Virus record (IMG/VR): IMGVR_UViG_3300032331_000610
Span: 1-41,376 of that record
Source of the DNA: a virus
Strand: one strand, 5' to 3'
Length of the DNA: 41,376 nt
Position numbers and translations under genes: made by a program. A model generated the notes under the pieces. The model was not told the DNA's origin. It made no database searches and worked only from the letters and a program-made list of their open reading frames with translations. Shown in pieces: positions 22,237 through 29,873 of this stretch. Within the stretch, counting starts at the first letter, position 1; every line of letters starts with the position of its first letter.

Positions 22237-22872
22237 ATGACTGCCATCGTAGGTATTCAGGGAAAAGGCTGGGCAGTAATAGCAGCAGATTCCATGACTA
22301 CCTATGATGACAAACCGTACTATGCCAAAGGTATGGATAAGGTTGTTAAAAAAGGTGATTATGTATTTGCCTTCTCAGGCGATGCCATTGCTGGCAACAT
22401 AGCAAACTTTTTTTGGACACCACCTAAGTTTACTAAATCAATTCACATAGATGCATTTATACAAACCAAAGTTCTTCCTTCACTGCGTGAAGTTATGAAA
22501 GAGCATGGGTATGACCCAGATACTATTAAAGATAAAGATTCTGGCTTTGATGCTCTTATCTGTTTAAACGGAATACTTTATGAGATAGACCAAGATTTCC
22601 TCTGGTCACGAGATGACCGTGGTTTATACGCCGTAGGAAGCGGTGGCAGTTTAGCCCTTGGAGCATTAGCCACTGGCTTTAGCAAGAACTCTATGAAAGC
22701 AGCAGAGTTTGCTGCTCGCAGGGCAATTAAAATTTCTGCTGATTACAACATTAGTGTCGGTGGAGATGTCAAAGTAATCACACAAAAGGGGAACGAATAT
22801 GGCAACAGCAAAAAAACCGTCAAAAAAAGCAGCGTACGCAATGTACGAAAAGAAAGAACCAGCAAAAATTAA
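22237..22872 (+). CDS. HslV/proteasome-beta-like N-terminal nucleophile hydrolase
   Basis: A 211-residue protein with the fold signals of proteasome beta subunits. Met1 is followed by Thr2, the expected nucleophile after Met removal. Asp18 (AVIAADSMTT) sits at the place of Asp17 and Lys35 (or Lys31) near Lys33. GLYAVGSGGSLALGALATG and AAEFAARRAIKISADYNISVGGDVKVI match the helix/strand ends of the family. The last 25 residues are basic, and their DNA also encodes the start of the next gene. Lying after the capsid gene, it could be the prohead protease or act on host proteins. Family fairly sure; role inferred. Confidence 0.82.
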   Translation: MTAIVGIQGKGWAVIAADSMTTYDDKPYYAKGMDKVVKKGDYVFAFSGDAIAGNIANFFWTPPKFTKSIHIDAFIQTKVLPSLREVMKEHGYDPDTIKDKDSGFDALICLNGILYEIDQDFLWSRDDRGLYAVGSGGSLALGALATGFSKNSMKAAEFAARRAIKISADYNISVGGDVKVITQKGNEYGNSKKTVKKSSVRNVRKERTSKN

Positions 22873-22966
22873 AAAGGCTGAAATGAAAAAAGGTGAATCA
22901 AAGGCTGAAAAAGCCCGCGAAACTAAAGTTGGTTTTGCAATGATGATGAAGAAAAAGGGTAAATAA
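22799..22966 (+). CDS. Small Lys-rich protein (55 aa)
   Basis: A 55-residue, strongly basic protein (MATAKKPSKKAAYAMYEKKEPAKI...MMMKKKGK) that starts 74 bases before the end of the hydrolase gene in another frame, with AAAGGGGAA upstream. Likely DNA-binding or a packaged minor protein. It is one of several small basic genes here. Confidence 0.7.
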   Translation: MATAKKPSKKAAYAMYEKKEPAKIKKAEMKKGESKAEKARETKVGFAMMMKKKGK

Positions 22967-22968
22967 TT

Positions 22969-23094
22969 ATGTGTGCAACATGTGGATGCGGGAGTACAGT
23001 CGTTAATCAAGACGACAACTATGGAACAATTAACCCTTATGGCATCGGCGGGCGTGATGTTAATACTCCGCCAGTCACTCTTGGCGACAAGTAA
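22969..23094 (+). CDS. Tiny protein with N-terminal CxxCGCG metal motif (41 aa)
   Basis: A 41-residue protein, MCATCGCGSTVVNQDDNYG..., starting two bases after the previous stop. Three cysteines in C-x2-C-G-C at the very N-terminus resemble the CxxCGC nickel site that opens HypB proteins. The remainder looks flexible. It could bind a metal ion or become lipid-modified/crosslinked in the virion. Function unknown. Confidence 0.66.
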   Translation: MCATCGCGSTVVNQDDNYGTINPYGIGGRDVNTPPVTLGDK

Positions 23095-23103
23095 GGAAAA
23101 CAA

Positions 23104-23361
23104 ATGTCAGACCCTAGACTAAAACGAGCAGGAGTGTCGGGCTTTAATAAGCCTAAGCGCACACCAAGTCATCCAACAAAGTCACATGTAGTTGTGGCTA
23201 AGTCTGGTGAGCAGGTTAAAACTATTCGTTTTGGTCAGCAGGGTGTAAGTGGAGATAAAACTCCAACAGCAAGACAAAAATCATTTAAGGCTCGCCACGC
23301 AACAAACATTGCTAAAGGCAAAATGAGCGCAGCATATTGGGCAGATAAGGTGAAATGGTAA
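23104..23361 (+). CDS. Small conserved basic phage protein (85 aa)
   Basis: An 85-residue basic protein (MSDPRLKRAGVSGFNKPKRTP...) with the block TIRFGQQGVSG and a C-terminal SFKARHATNIAKGKMSAAYWADKVKW. I recognise this GQQGVSG...FKARH...KMSAAYWA pattern from proteins of many aquatic phages; no function is known. Ribosome site AAGGAAAAC. The stop overlaps the next start. A DNA-binding structural role is plausible from charge. Confidence 0.75.
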   Translation: MSDPRLKRAGVSGFNKPKRTPSHPTKSHVVVAKSGEQVKTIRFGQQGVSGDKTPTARQKSFKARHATNIAKGKMSAAYWADKVKW

Positions 23362-23522
23362 TGGCTAAAAAAGAAGTATGGGATAGACCAAACCCTAAGA
23401 AAAAATCTACACCACTTTCACCCGCTGCTAAAGCATCAGCCAAGGCTGCTGCTAAAAAGGCTGGTAGAAAATATCCTAATCTTGTGGACAACATGAGAGC
23501 AGCAAAGAAGAAAGGTAAGTAA
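23361..23522 (+). CDS. Small Lys/Ala-rich protein (53 aa)
   Basis: A 53-residue protein (MAKKEVWDRPNPKKKSTPLSPAAKASAKAAAKKAGRKYPN...KKGK) overlapping the previous stop (TAATG). The Lys/Ala/Pro composition resembles histone-H1-like tails, which suggests DNA binding. Fourth small basic gene in this cluster. Confidence 0.7.
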   Translation: MAKKEVWDRPNPKKKSTPLSPAAKASAKAAAKKAGRKYPNLVDNMRAAKKKGK

Positions 23523-23524
23523 CT

Positions 23525-23800
23525 ATGGCAACAGGATATGACGGAAGTACACTTGTAGCAGAACTTAATAGGCTTGCTAATGCTGGCACATATCCCGCCC
23601 GTACTTTTTTTCTTGAGGCACAGGGAGCAGCAAATAAATATGCTGGCACTACTGGTCTAGGAATTTTGGCTGCTCTTAATTACAAGGCTGATTCTACTCG
23701 CACGCGAGATAAGTATAAAGATTTAAATGCCGTATGCAATGAACTTGCTAGTACCACAGGCAAGTCAGCCGTATCAGCCTTAAGGAGCATTAACCTGTGA
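23525..23800 (+). CDS. Hypothetical virion-module protein (91 aa)
   Basis: A 91-residue, mostly helical protein (DGSTLVAELNRLANAGTYPAR..., LNAVCNELASTTGKSAVSALRSINL). It overlaps the following GTG-start adaptor gene by four bases, so the two are probably translated together. Possibly a minor head or connector protein. No family recognised. Confidence 0.7.
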   Translation: MATGYDGSTLVAELNRLANAGTYPARTFFLEAQGAANKYAGTTGLGILAALNYKADSTRTRDKYKDLNAVCNELASTTGKSAVSALRSINL

Positions 23801-24714
23801 GCACCCTTGAACAAATTACTGACCGTGTGGATACACTCCTTCACGGCTACAGCCTTAACATGGAATCAACTACATGGTTAACTGGTGCTGTAACAACTAC
23901 AACACAGACCACCATTTCTGTCAATGATGCCAATGTTGTAAGCCGTGGTTTTGTTCAAATTGACGATGAGATTATGTATGTTAACTCTACTAGCAACATT
24001 GACAATACTCTTACCCTTGCACCATGGGGTCGCGGGCAACGCGGTACAATAGCAGCGGTACATGATAATTCATCTAAAGTAATGGTTGCTCCATTGTTTC
24101 CACGCTATGAAATTAAGCGTGCTATTAACGACACACTCAATGCAATGTACCCAAGCGTATTTGCTATTGGTCAATACCAGTTCTCATACATTGCTGCTCG
24201 TACAACTTATGATATTCCAGATGCAGTACAAAATGTATTGGCTGTAAGCCATCAAGTAATTGGTCCATCTAAAGAGTGGCTACCAGTTCGTGCTTGGCAA
24301 TTAGACCGCACAGCCAACCCAACAGCCTTTGGCGATGGTACAAACTTTGGACACTCACTTGGTATTTACTCACCAGTAGTACCTGGGCGTACAGTCAATG
24401 TGGCTTATTCAAAGCGCCCAACAGTATTTGATTTAACTACTGCAACAAGCCAAGAATACTCAACAATAACTGGCATGCCTGACTACTCAGAAGATGTAGT
24501 TGTATACGGCGCAGCCTTTCGTATGATTTCTTTCCTAGACCCATCACGCCTTGGCGCACTTTCTGCAGAAGCAGATGTGCTTGATAACCAACGCGGAACA
24601 CGAAGCGGTGAGAACGCAGCACGCTTCTTGTTCAATGTTTACAACACTCGTTTAAACGAAGTGGCGGAGAACCAACGCCGTCAATTCCCAATTCGTTCAC
24701 ACTACCAGAGATAA
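23797..24714 (+). CDS. Head-tail adaptor / tail tubular protein-like (305 aa)
   Basis: A 305-residue protein with GTG start at 23797 overlapping the previous TGA. An inserted beta domain (TQTTISVNDANVVSRGFVQIDDEIMYV...WGRGQRGT) lies near the N-terminus. A helical core typical of adaptor proteins follows (RYEIKRAINDTLNAMYP...), then more beta structure and a helical end (NQRGTRSGENAARFLFNVYNTRLNEV). Location before the tail fibres and absence of a tail tube or tape-measure gene fit the first tail ring of a podovirus (T7 gp11-like role). Inferred. Confidence 0.68.
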   Translation: MSTLEQITDRVDTLLHGYSLNMESTTWLTGAVTTTTQTTISVNDANVVSRGFVQIDDEIMYVNSTSNIDNTLTLAPWGRGQRGTIAAVHDNSSKVMVAPLFPRYEIKRAINDTLNAMYPSVFAIGQYQFSYIAARTTYDIPDAVQNVLAVSHQVIGPSKEWLPVRAWQLDRTANPTAFGDGTNFGHSLGIYSPVVPGRTVNVAYSKRPTVFDLTTATSQEYSTITGMPDYSEDVVVYGAAFRMISFLDPSRLGALSAEADVLDNQRGTRSGENAARFLFNVYNTRLNEVAENQRRQFPIRSHYQR

Positions 24715-24723
24715 GGCACCCCC

Positions 24724-27579
24724 ATGGCAGCAGGCGACCCAGGTACACTCAAGCGGAACTTTTCCGCTACCGCAATAGAAACAACGCTAGTCAATTCAAT
24801 GACATCGGCAGCAACTGGCGATACAACCCCAAGCGTTTCTGTTGTATCCGTCAGCGGTTTTCCATCAACCGTTCCTTACACACTTATTCTTGGACCAGAT
24901 ACCAATAAAGAAGAAGTAGTTACAGTAACCGCTGCATCATCTACTACTCTTACTATTACTCGTGGACAAGATAATACACAGGCTGTTGCCCACGCTGCTG
25001 GTACATCTGTACGCCATGGTGTTTCTGCTCGTGACTTTAAAGAAGAACAAACTCACCAAGCAGCCCGTGGCTATGATGCTGATACCGCTATTCTTTCTAA
25101 TGCTGGCTTAACACATGTGCACGGACTTCAAACTGGCGATGGTTCAGTAGTTGGCGCAGACCAATTAGTAACCCTTACTCGTAAGACTCTTACAACTCCA
25201 ACCATTAACGGTGCAACCCTTACAGGTACAGTTACTTCAACAGCATCTATTGTTGTTAGCGGTGCTGGAACAATCACTGGCTTATCTAGTGCAGGTATGG
25301 TGGCATCATCTGCTGCACCTAAAAATTATGTAGATGCAATCCTTGGCTCAGCAACTTCTGCTGGAATCTCTGCAGCCTCTGCTGCAGTAAGCGCCACATC
25401 CGCAGCAACAAGTGCTACAAGTTCTGGAACATCAGCAACGGCTTCCGCATCAAGTGCAAGCGCTGCTGCAACTAGCGCATCTTCTGCTTTAACATCACAG
25501 ACTGCTGCTGCAACTAGCGCAACAAGTGCTGCTGCTTCCGCTACGGCTGCTGCCACCAGCGCTACAAGCGCAGCAGCATCTGCTACAACAGCATCTAACT
25601 CTGCTGCTACAGCCACAACACAGGCTGGTAATGCTGCAACTTCTGCTACTTCTGCTGCCACTTCTGCTACTAGCGCTGATGCATCAGCAACCGCTGCTGC
25701 ATCTTCTGCTGGAACTGCAGCAACAAGTGCTGGACAGGCTGTTACATCTGCCACTTCTGCTGCTACAAGTGCAGCCAGTGCTGCTACAAGCGCAACTGCT
25801 GCAGCCACATCAGCAACATCGGCTGCTGCCTCAGCAACTACTGCATCTAACTCTGCAGCAACTGCTGTAACTCAGGCAACTAACGCAGCAACATCTGCAT
25901 CATCTGCATTAACAAGTCAAACCGCTGCTGCTACCAGTGCTACATCTGCTGCAGCCAGTGCTACGGCTGCTGCTACATCTGCTACAAGTGCAGCAACTTC
26001 TGCTACATCCGCTGCTAATAGCGCTACCGCTGCTGCTGCCTTTACTCCATCTCAAACTGGAAACTCTGGCAAGTATCTAACCACCAATGGCACAACAACT
26101 TCTTGGGGTGCAGTAGATGCACTTCCAAGTCAGACAGGTAACTCAGGTAAATACTTAGGTACAGACGGAAGTACGGCATCTTGGAGTGTTGTTGCTGGTT
26201 CTTTAGCACAACCAACAGAACCTACATCACCTAGCGATGGACAAATCTGGATTGATACAGATGGCACTGCGCCTACAACCGTAGTCACACGCTGGACAAA
26301 GCAACCTGCTGCTGGTACTACTAGCCTTACAGGCAATGATGACTACTCAATTCCATTGGCTTACTCAGCAGGATATGAGCAAGTATTCCTTAACGGTGTA
26401 CTGCTATCTCGTACTGCTGGTGAGTACACAGCAACTAGCGGTACAGCAATTACTCTTGCTGCTGCTACTGTGGCTAGTGATATTGTAGAAGTTATCTGCC
26501 CACTGCAGATTGCAACTACTGATACCTATACTCAATCTGCTGTTAACAATGCGTTCCAGGCTAACACCAATAACTTTGCTGCTGGTAAGAATAAACTTAT
26601 CAATGGTGATTTTTCTATTAATCAAAGAGCATTTAGTAGCGTTACAGCAAATGCAACTTTTATTTTTGATAGATGGAAAACAGATATTTCAGGAACTACC
26701 ACCTGTACGCCACAAGCATTTACTCCAGGTGCTGCTCCCGTAAGTGGATATGAAGGGGCAAACTATTTACAGATTGTAACCTCTGGACATACTGGAACAA
26801 ACGGTGCTGGAGTTTATAATCGTATGGAAGATGTCCGTACTTTTGCTGGACAAACTATAACAGTTTCATTTTGGGCTAAAGCAGCAACTGGTACGCCAAG
26901 TATTCTTGTAAATATGGCACAACTTTTTGGCTCAGGTGGTTCATCAACCGTTAGTGTATCTCCAACAACTCCATCAACAGCAACTGCAATTACTACATCT
27001 TGGGCTAGATACTCATTTGTTTTTAATGTTCCATCTCTTTCTGGTAAAACAATTGGAACAAATAATTCTTTACAAGTAGAAATAGGAGTATCTGATGGTG
27101 GATTCCTTGGGCTTGCTCCTTCACTTGGCGTTCAAAACAATACATTTTCTATCTGGGGTGTTCAGGTAGAAGCAGGTTCCAACGCCACAGCCTTCCAAAC
27201 TGCAACAGGAACAATCCAAGGTGAATTGGCTGCTTGCCAAAGGTACTTTCAAAGATTTGCTTCAGGTTCAGAAACAACAAATGAGGCAATTACTTTGGCT
27301 CAGGCATATGGAACCACTGGAGCACTTGCAGCCTTGCAATGGATTGTGCCTATGAGAACTACACCAACAATGACTATTTCATCTGCTGGACATTTTGGTA
27401 TTTTTAACGCAAGTGCAACTACTTTAACTGCTACAACTTTTGCGCTGACTTCATCGGGAACATCTTCACGACACGGAAGATTAGATATTGGTACTGCATC
27501 TGGTTTAGTTGGTGGCAATTCAGGTTATGTTCTTTCAAATAGTGCATCATCAACCCTAGATATAAGCGCGGAGTTATAA
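24724..27579 (+). CDS. Tail fibre with long Ala/Ser/Thr repeat shaft (951 aa)
   Basis: A 951-residue protein. The N-terminal part (about 1-210) has strands of the GFPSTVPYTLILGPDTNKEEVVTV type and a PKNYVDA segment. Residues about 206-440 are an almost pure Ala/Ser/Thr stretch with 7-11 residue periodicity, expected to form a trimeric shaft. Then come TGNSGKYL repeats (FTPSQTGNSGKYLTTNG, LPSQTGNSGKYLGTDG), a linker with a typical QIWIDTDGT motif and a C-terminal receptor-binding domain (NKLINGDFSINQRAF...FDRWKTD, ELAACQRYFQRF). It would recognise the host surface. A small partner gene follows. Confidence 0.85.
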   Translation: MAAGDPGTLKRNFSATAIETTLVNSMTSAATGDTTPSVSVVSVSGFPSTVPYTLILGPDTNKEEVVTVTAASSTTLTITRGQDNTQAVAHAAGTSVRHGVSARDFKEEQTHQAARGYDADTAILSNAGLTHVHGLQTGDGSVVGADQLVTLTRKTLTTPTINGATLTGTVTSTASIVVSGAGTITGLSSAGMVASSAAPKNYVDAILGSATSAGISAASAAVSATSAATSATSSGTSATASASSASAAATSASSALTSQTAAATSATSAAASATAAATSATSAAASATTASNSAATATTQAGNAATSATSAATSATSADASATAAASSAGTAATSAGQAVTSATSAATSAASAATSATAAATSATSAAASATTASNSAATAVTQATNAATSASSALTSQTAAATSATSAAASATAAATSATSAATSATSAANSATAAAAFTPSQTGNSGKYLTTNGTTTSWGAVDALPSQTGNSGKYLGTDGSTASWSVVAGSLAQPTEPTSPSDGQIWIDTDGTAPTTVVTRWTKQPAAGTTSLTGNDDYSIPLAYSAGYEQVFLNGVLLSRTAGEYTATSGTAITLAAATVASDIVEVICPLQIATTDTYTQSAVNNAFQANTNNFAAGKNKLINGDFSINQRAFSSVTANATFIFDRWKTDISGTTTCTPQAFTPGAAPVSGYEGANYLQIVTSGHTGTNGAGVYNRMEDVRTFAGQTITVSFWAKAATGTPSILVNMAQLFGSGGSSTVSVSPTTPSTATAITTSWARYSFVFNVPSLSGKTIGTNNSLQVEIGVSDGGFLGLAPSLGVQNNTFSIWGVQVEAGSNATAFQTATGTIQGELAACQRYFQRFASGSETTNEAITLAQAYGTTGALAALQWIVPMRTTPTMTISSAGHFGIFNASATTLTATTFALTSSGTSSRHGRLDIGTASGLVGGNSGYVLSNSASSTLDISAEL
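25339..26040 (+). repeat. In-frame GCN/ACN-type repeats encoding the fibre shaft
   Basis: About 700 bp of degenerate repeats encoding Ala, Ser and Thr, including two near-identical protein blocks (AATSATSAAASATTASNSAAT, and later the same again, starting near residues 278 and 367). Codons differ between copies, so it is not a recent tandem copy, but recombination between blocks could change shaft length. It also opens a long, meaningless frame on the other strand. Confidence 0.8.
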
Positions 27580-27722
27580 TGACATATTTAATTTATGTAT
27601 CGCCCCTAGACGGCGATGAAACAATTCAAAGAGAAAACAAAGATGGAACAGTTTCTTTTATCCCAAAGGATTTAGGCAACTCAGATTATCAGGCATATCT
27701 TAAATCACTAGAGGAGAACTAA
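27579..27722 (+). CDS. Small tail-fibre partner protein, DYQAYL motif (47 aa)
   Basis: A 47-residue protein (MTYLIYVSPLDGDETIQRENKDGTVSFIPKDLGNSDYQAYLKSLEEN) whose start overlaps the fibre stop. The C-terminal IP-x-D...NSDYQAYLK-x-LEEN is shared with the 49-aa gene at 28749 and is common in small phage proteins next to tail fibres. It may be a fibre chaperone or tip component. Its last codons contain GAGGAG, the ribosome site of the next fibre gene. Confidence 0.72.
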   Translation: MTYLIYVSPLDGDETIQRENKDGTVSFIPKDLGNSDYQAYLKSLEEN

Positions 27723-27723
27723 T

Positions 27724-28752
27724 ATGACCCGTGCAAGAAATACGGCAGACACACAGACTGCTAGTGGTGGTCCAATATCTCCTAGTATTGCTGGTAAGAA
27801 CGCAATCATCAATGGTGGATTTGATATATGGCAACGCGGTACATCGTTTACTGCTGCGGATGTTTATACATCAGACCGTTGGAGAAACTCAACACAAACT
27901 TATTCAACCATTTCACGCCAAACAACTTCTGATACAACAAATCTTCCAACAATTCAATACTGTGCAAGAATTTCTCGCAATAGCGGGCAAACAGGAACTG
28001 CAGCACTTGGTATTATTTACAATGCTGAAACAGCGGATTCAATTAAATTTGCTGGTCAATCTGTAGTAGTTAGTTTTTGGGCAAGAGCAGGTGCAAACTA
28101 TTCTTCAGCATCTTCAGTATTAAACTATAATTTTTATACTGGAACTGGTACAGACCAAGGGCGTACATTTGGTGTTCAATTTACTGGTGAAGCAAACATA
28201 GGTTCATCATCTAAAACTCTTACAACTACTTGGCAACGCTTTAGTTTTACTGCCACTGTTGGTGCAACTGCTACTGAACTTGCTTTAATGTTTTTGTTTA
28301 ATGGGGTTGGAACAGCAGGTGCTAATGACTATTTTGAAATCACTGGCGTGCAACTAGAACTAGGCTCAACTGCCACACCATTTAGCCGTGCAGGTGGAAC
28401 TTATCAGGGTGAACTTGCTGCGTGTCAGAGGTATTTTGCTCGTATTGTTACTGGAACAAGTTATACGGCAGTGGGCGCTGGCGTTTGGTATTCAACTACT
28501 GGAGCCTCGTATTATGTAAAATTGCCAACAACAATGAGAACCTTGCCGACAGTCTCAAGGTCGGGATTGGCTATGGTGGGATTATCGGCTGGTGCAAATC
28601 CAGTGACATCAACAAATGGTTATTACGCTGGATTAGACACAATAAATATACAAACTATTGCATCTATTGGTGGTGGAACAAATGGTTTTGGAAGTGTTTT
28701 GATTGGAAATAATAGTGCAACAGATTACATAGAGGTGAGTGCCGAATTATGA
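27724..28752 (+). CDS. Second tail fibre/receptor-binding protein (342 aa)
   Basis: A 342-residue protein that is a shortened relative of the fibre's end: NAIINGGFDIWQRGTSFTAADVYTSDRW and GELAACQRYFARI correspond to the C-terminal domain of the 951-aa protein. The middle is a jelly-roll-like carbohydrate-binding region (VVVSFWARAGANYS...FEITGVQLELGSTATPF). It lacks the shaft. It is more AT-rich than capsid genes (35% GC in one hand-counted line). Probably an alternative or additional tip. Confidence 0.8.
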   Translation: MTRARNTADTQTASGGPISPSIAGKNAIINGGFDIWQRGTSFTAADVYTSDRWRNSTQTYSTISRQTTSDTTNLPTIQYCARISRNSGQTGTAALGIIYNAETADSIKFAGQSVVVSFWARAGANYSSASSVLNYNFYTGTGTDQGRTFGVQFTGEANIGSSSKTLTTTWQRFSFTATVGATATELALMFLFNGVGTAGANDYFEITGVQLELGSTATPFSRAGGTYQGELAACQRYFARIVTGTSYTAVGAGVWYSTTGASYYVKLPTTMRTLPTVSRSGLAMVGLSAGANPVTSTNGYYAGLDTINIQTIASIGGGTNGFGSVLIGNNSATDYIEVSAEL

Positions 28753-28898
28753 TTAAATACGAAATAGTTAAAAGTAATATAAATGACGACACATTTATCA
28801 AGCGTACTGATGAAGATGGCAAAGAGTGGTTTATTCCACCTGACCCTGCAAACTCTGATTATCAGGCATACCTTAAGTACCTAGAGGAGAATAAGTAA
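28749..28898 (+). CDS. Small tail-fibre partner protein, DYQAYL motif (49 aa)
   Basis: A 49-residue paralogue of the 27579 gene: GKEWFIPPDPANSDYQAYLKYLEENK at the end. The start overlaps the previous stop (ATGA). Its last bases (GAGGAGAATAAGTAATG) hold the next ribosome site and start. The repeated pairing with a fibre gene supports a dedicated fibre-assembly or tip role. Confidence 0.72.
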   Translation: MIKYEIVKSNINDDTFIKRTDEDGKEWFIPPDPANSDYQAYLKYLEENK

Positions 28899-29641
28899 TG
28901 GCAACAATCTCTAATACCCCTAGACCAGGCTATGCCTGGGATGCTACAGACAATGTGTGGTATCCAATTGGTACTGGTACACATAGCCATAGTGATTACA
29001 TCACTGCTGCCTCTGCCATTAACCCTACTATTGTAGATGCTAAAGGTGACATCATTGCTGCTACTGCAGCAGATACTGTTGCTCGTCTAGGTGTAGGTTC
29101 TAATGACCAAGTACTTACTGCTGACTCTACTGCTGCTACTGGTTTGAAGTGGGCTACACCTTCTGCTGGTTCTTTGACATTGTTAAGTACAACTTCTATA
29201 AGCGGAGTTACAACTACAATTTCTAGCATTTCTCAAGCATATACTCATTTATACATTGTAGTTTATGGTCTTACAAATGCTACTGGCAATCAAAAACCAC
29301 AAATAAATCCCAATGGTTCCGCATCTATTACTAGTTGGAGTGGTGGAGCAACTACAACATATACAAACTCAGTAGCAAGTTATATTGAACTTATAAATAC
29401 AAATACATTATTTACAAGTGCCAATAACGTATTTGCTACAACAATTTTTAATTACTCTTCAACAACATATAGAAAACCATTTATGTTAAGTGGTGCAGCA
29501 GTAAACTCTGGTTCTGCGTTTACTGGGATGAATGCTCAAGGCGCTATTGATACGACCAGTGCAATTACTTCAATTTCAATAACAGGAAATCAAGCGTATT
29601 CATTTTCAACAGGTACTTGTCTAATTTACGGAGTTAAATAA
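28898..29641 (+). CDS. Third tail fibre / tip protein (247 aa)
   Basis: A 247-residue protein. The N-terminal PRPGYAWDATDNVWYPIG and the middle NPTIVDAKGDIIAATAADTVARLGVGSNDQVLTAD are typical of phage tail-fibre linkers. The C-terminal part is a Thr/Ser-rich beta domain (TTTISSISQAYTHLYIVVYGL...). Start overlaps the small partner gene. The C-terminal half is AT-rich (about 32% GC in one hand-counted stretch), as expected for swapped receptor-binding tips. Confidence 0.78.
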   Translation: MATISNTPRPGYAWDATDNVWYPIGTGTHSHSDYITAASAINPTIVDAKGDIIAATAADTVARLGVGSNDQVLTADSTAATGLKWATPSAGSLTLLSTTSISGVTTTISSISQAYTHLYIVVYGLTNATGNQKPQINPNGSASITSWSGGATTTYTNSVASYIELINTNTLFTSANNVFATTIFNYSSTTYRKPFMLSGAAVNSGSAFTGMNAQGAIDTTSAITSISITGNQAYSFSTGTCLIYGVK

Positions 29642-29862
29642 TGGCTAAAATATCAAAACGTCCAATGGTTCGCATTCACAATATAGAAACTGATGAGGTT
29701 ATTGACCGTGAAATGAATGACGCAGAGTTTGCTCAATACGAAGCAGACCAAGCAGCACAGGCAGAACGTGCAGCAGCAGAAGCAGACAAGGCTGCTGAAA
29801 AAGCAGCACTACTTACAAGACTAGGCATTACTGCTGACGAAGCAAAACTATTACTTTCATAA
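29641..29862 (+). CDS. Small tail-fibre assembly-like protein (73 aa)
   Basis: A 73-residue protein: short N-terminal strand (MVRIHNIETDEVIDREMNDAEF), an Ala/Glu/Gln-rich helix (QYEADQAAQAERAAAEADKAAEK) and a terminal GITADEAKLLLS. This resembles the C-terminal part of tail-fibre assembly chaperones. Start overlaps the fibre stop (TAATG). It completes the third fibre-plus-partner pair. Confidence 0.72.
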   Translation: MAKISKRPMVRIHNIETDEVIDREMNDAEFAQYEADQAAQAERAAAEADKAAEKAALLTRLGITADEAKLLLS

Positions 29863-29873
29863 AGGAGAACTAA

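Noticed and set aside
25326-25808. 160-codon leftward frame inside the fibre gene
   Set aside because: It follows from the GCN/ACN codon periodicity of the Ala/Ser/Thr repeats; the rightward fibre frame is clearly real.
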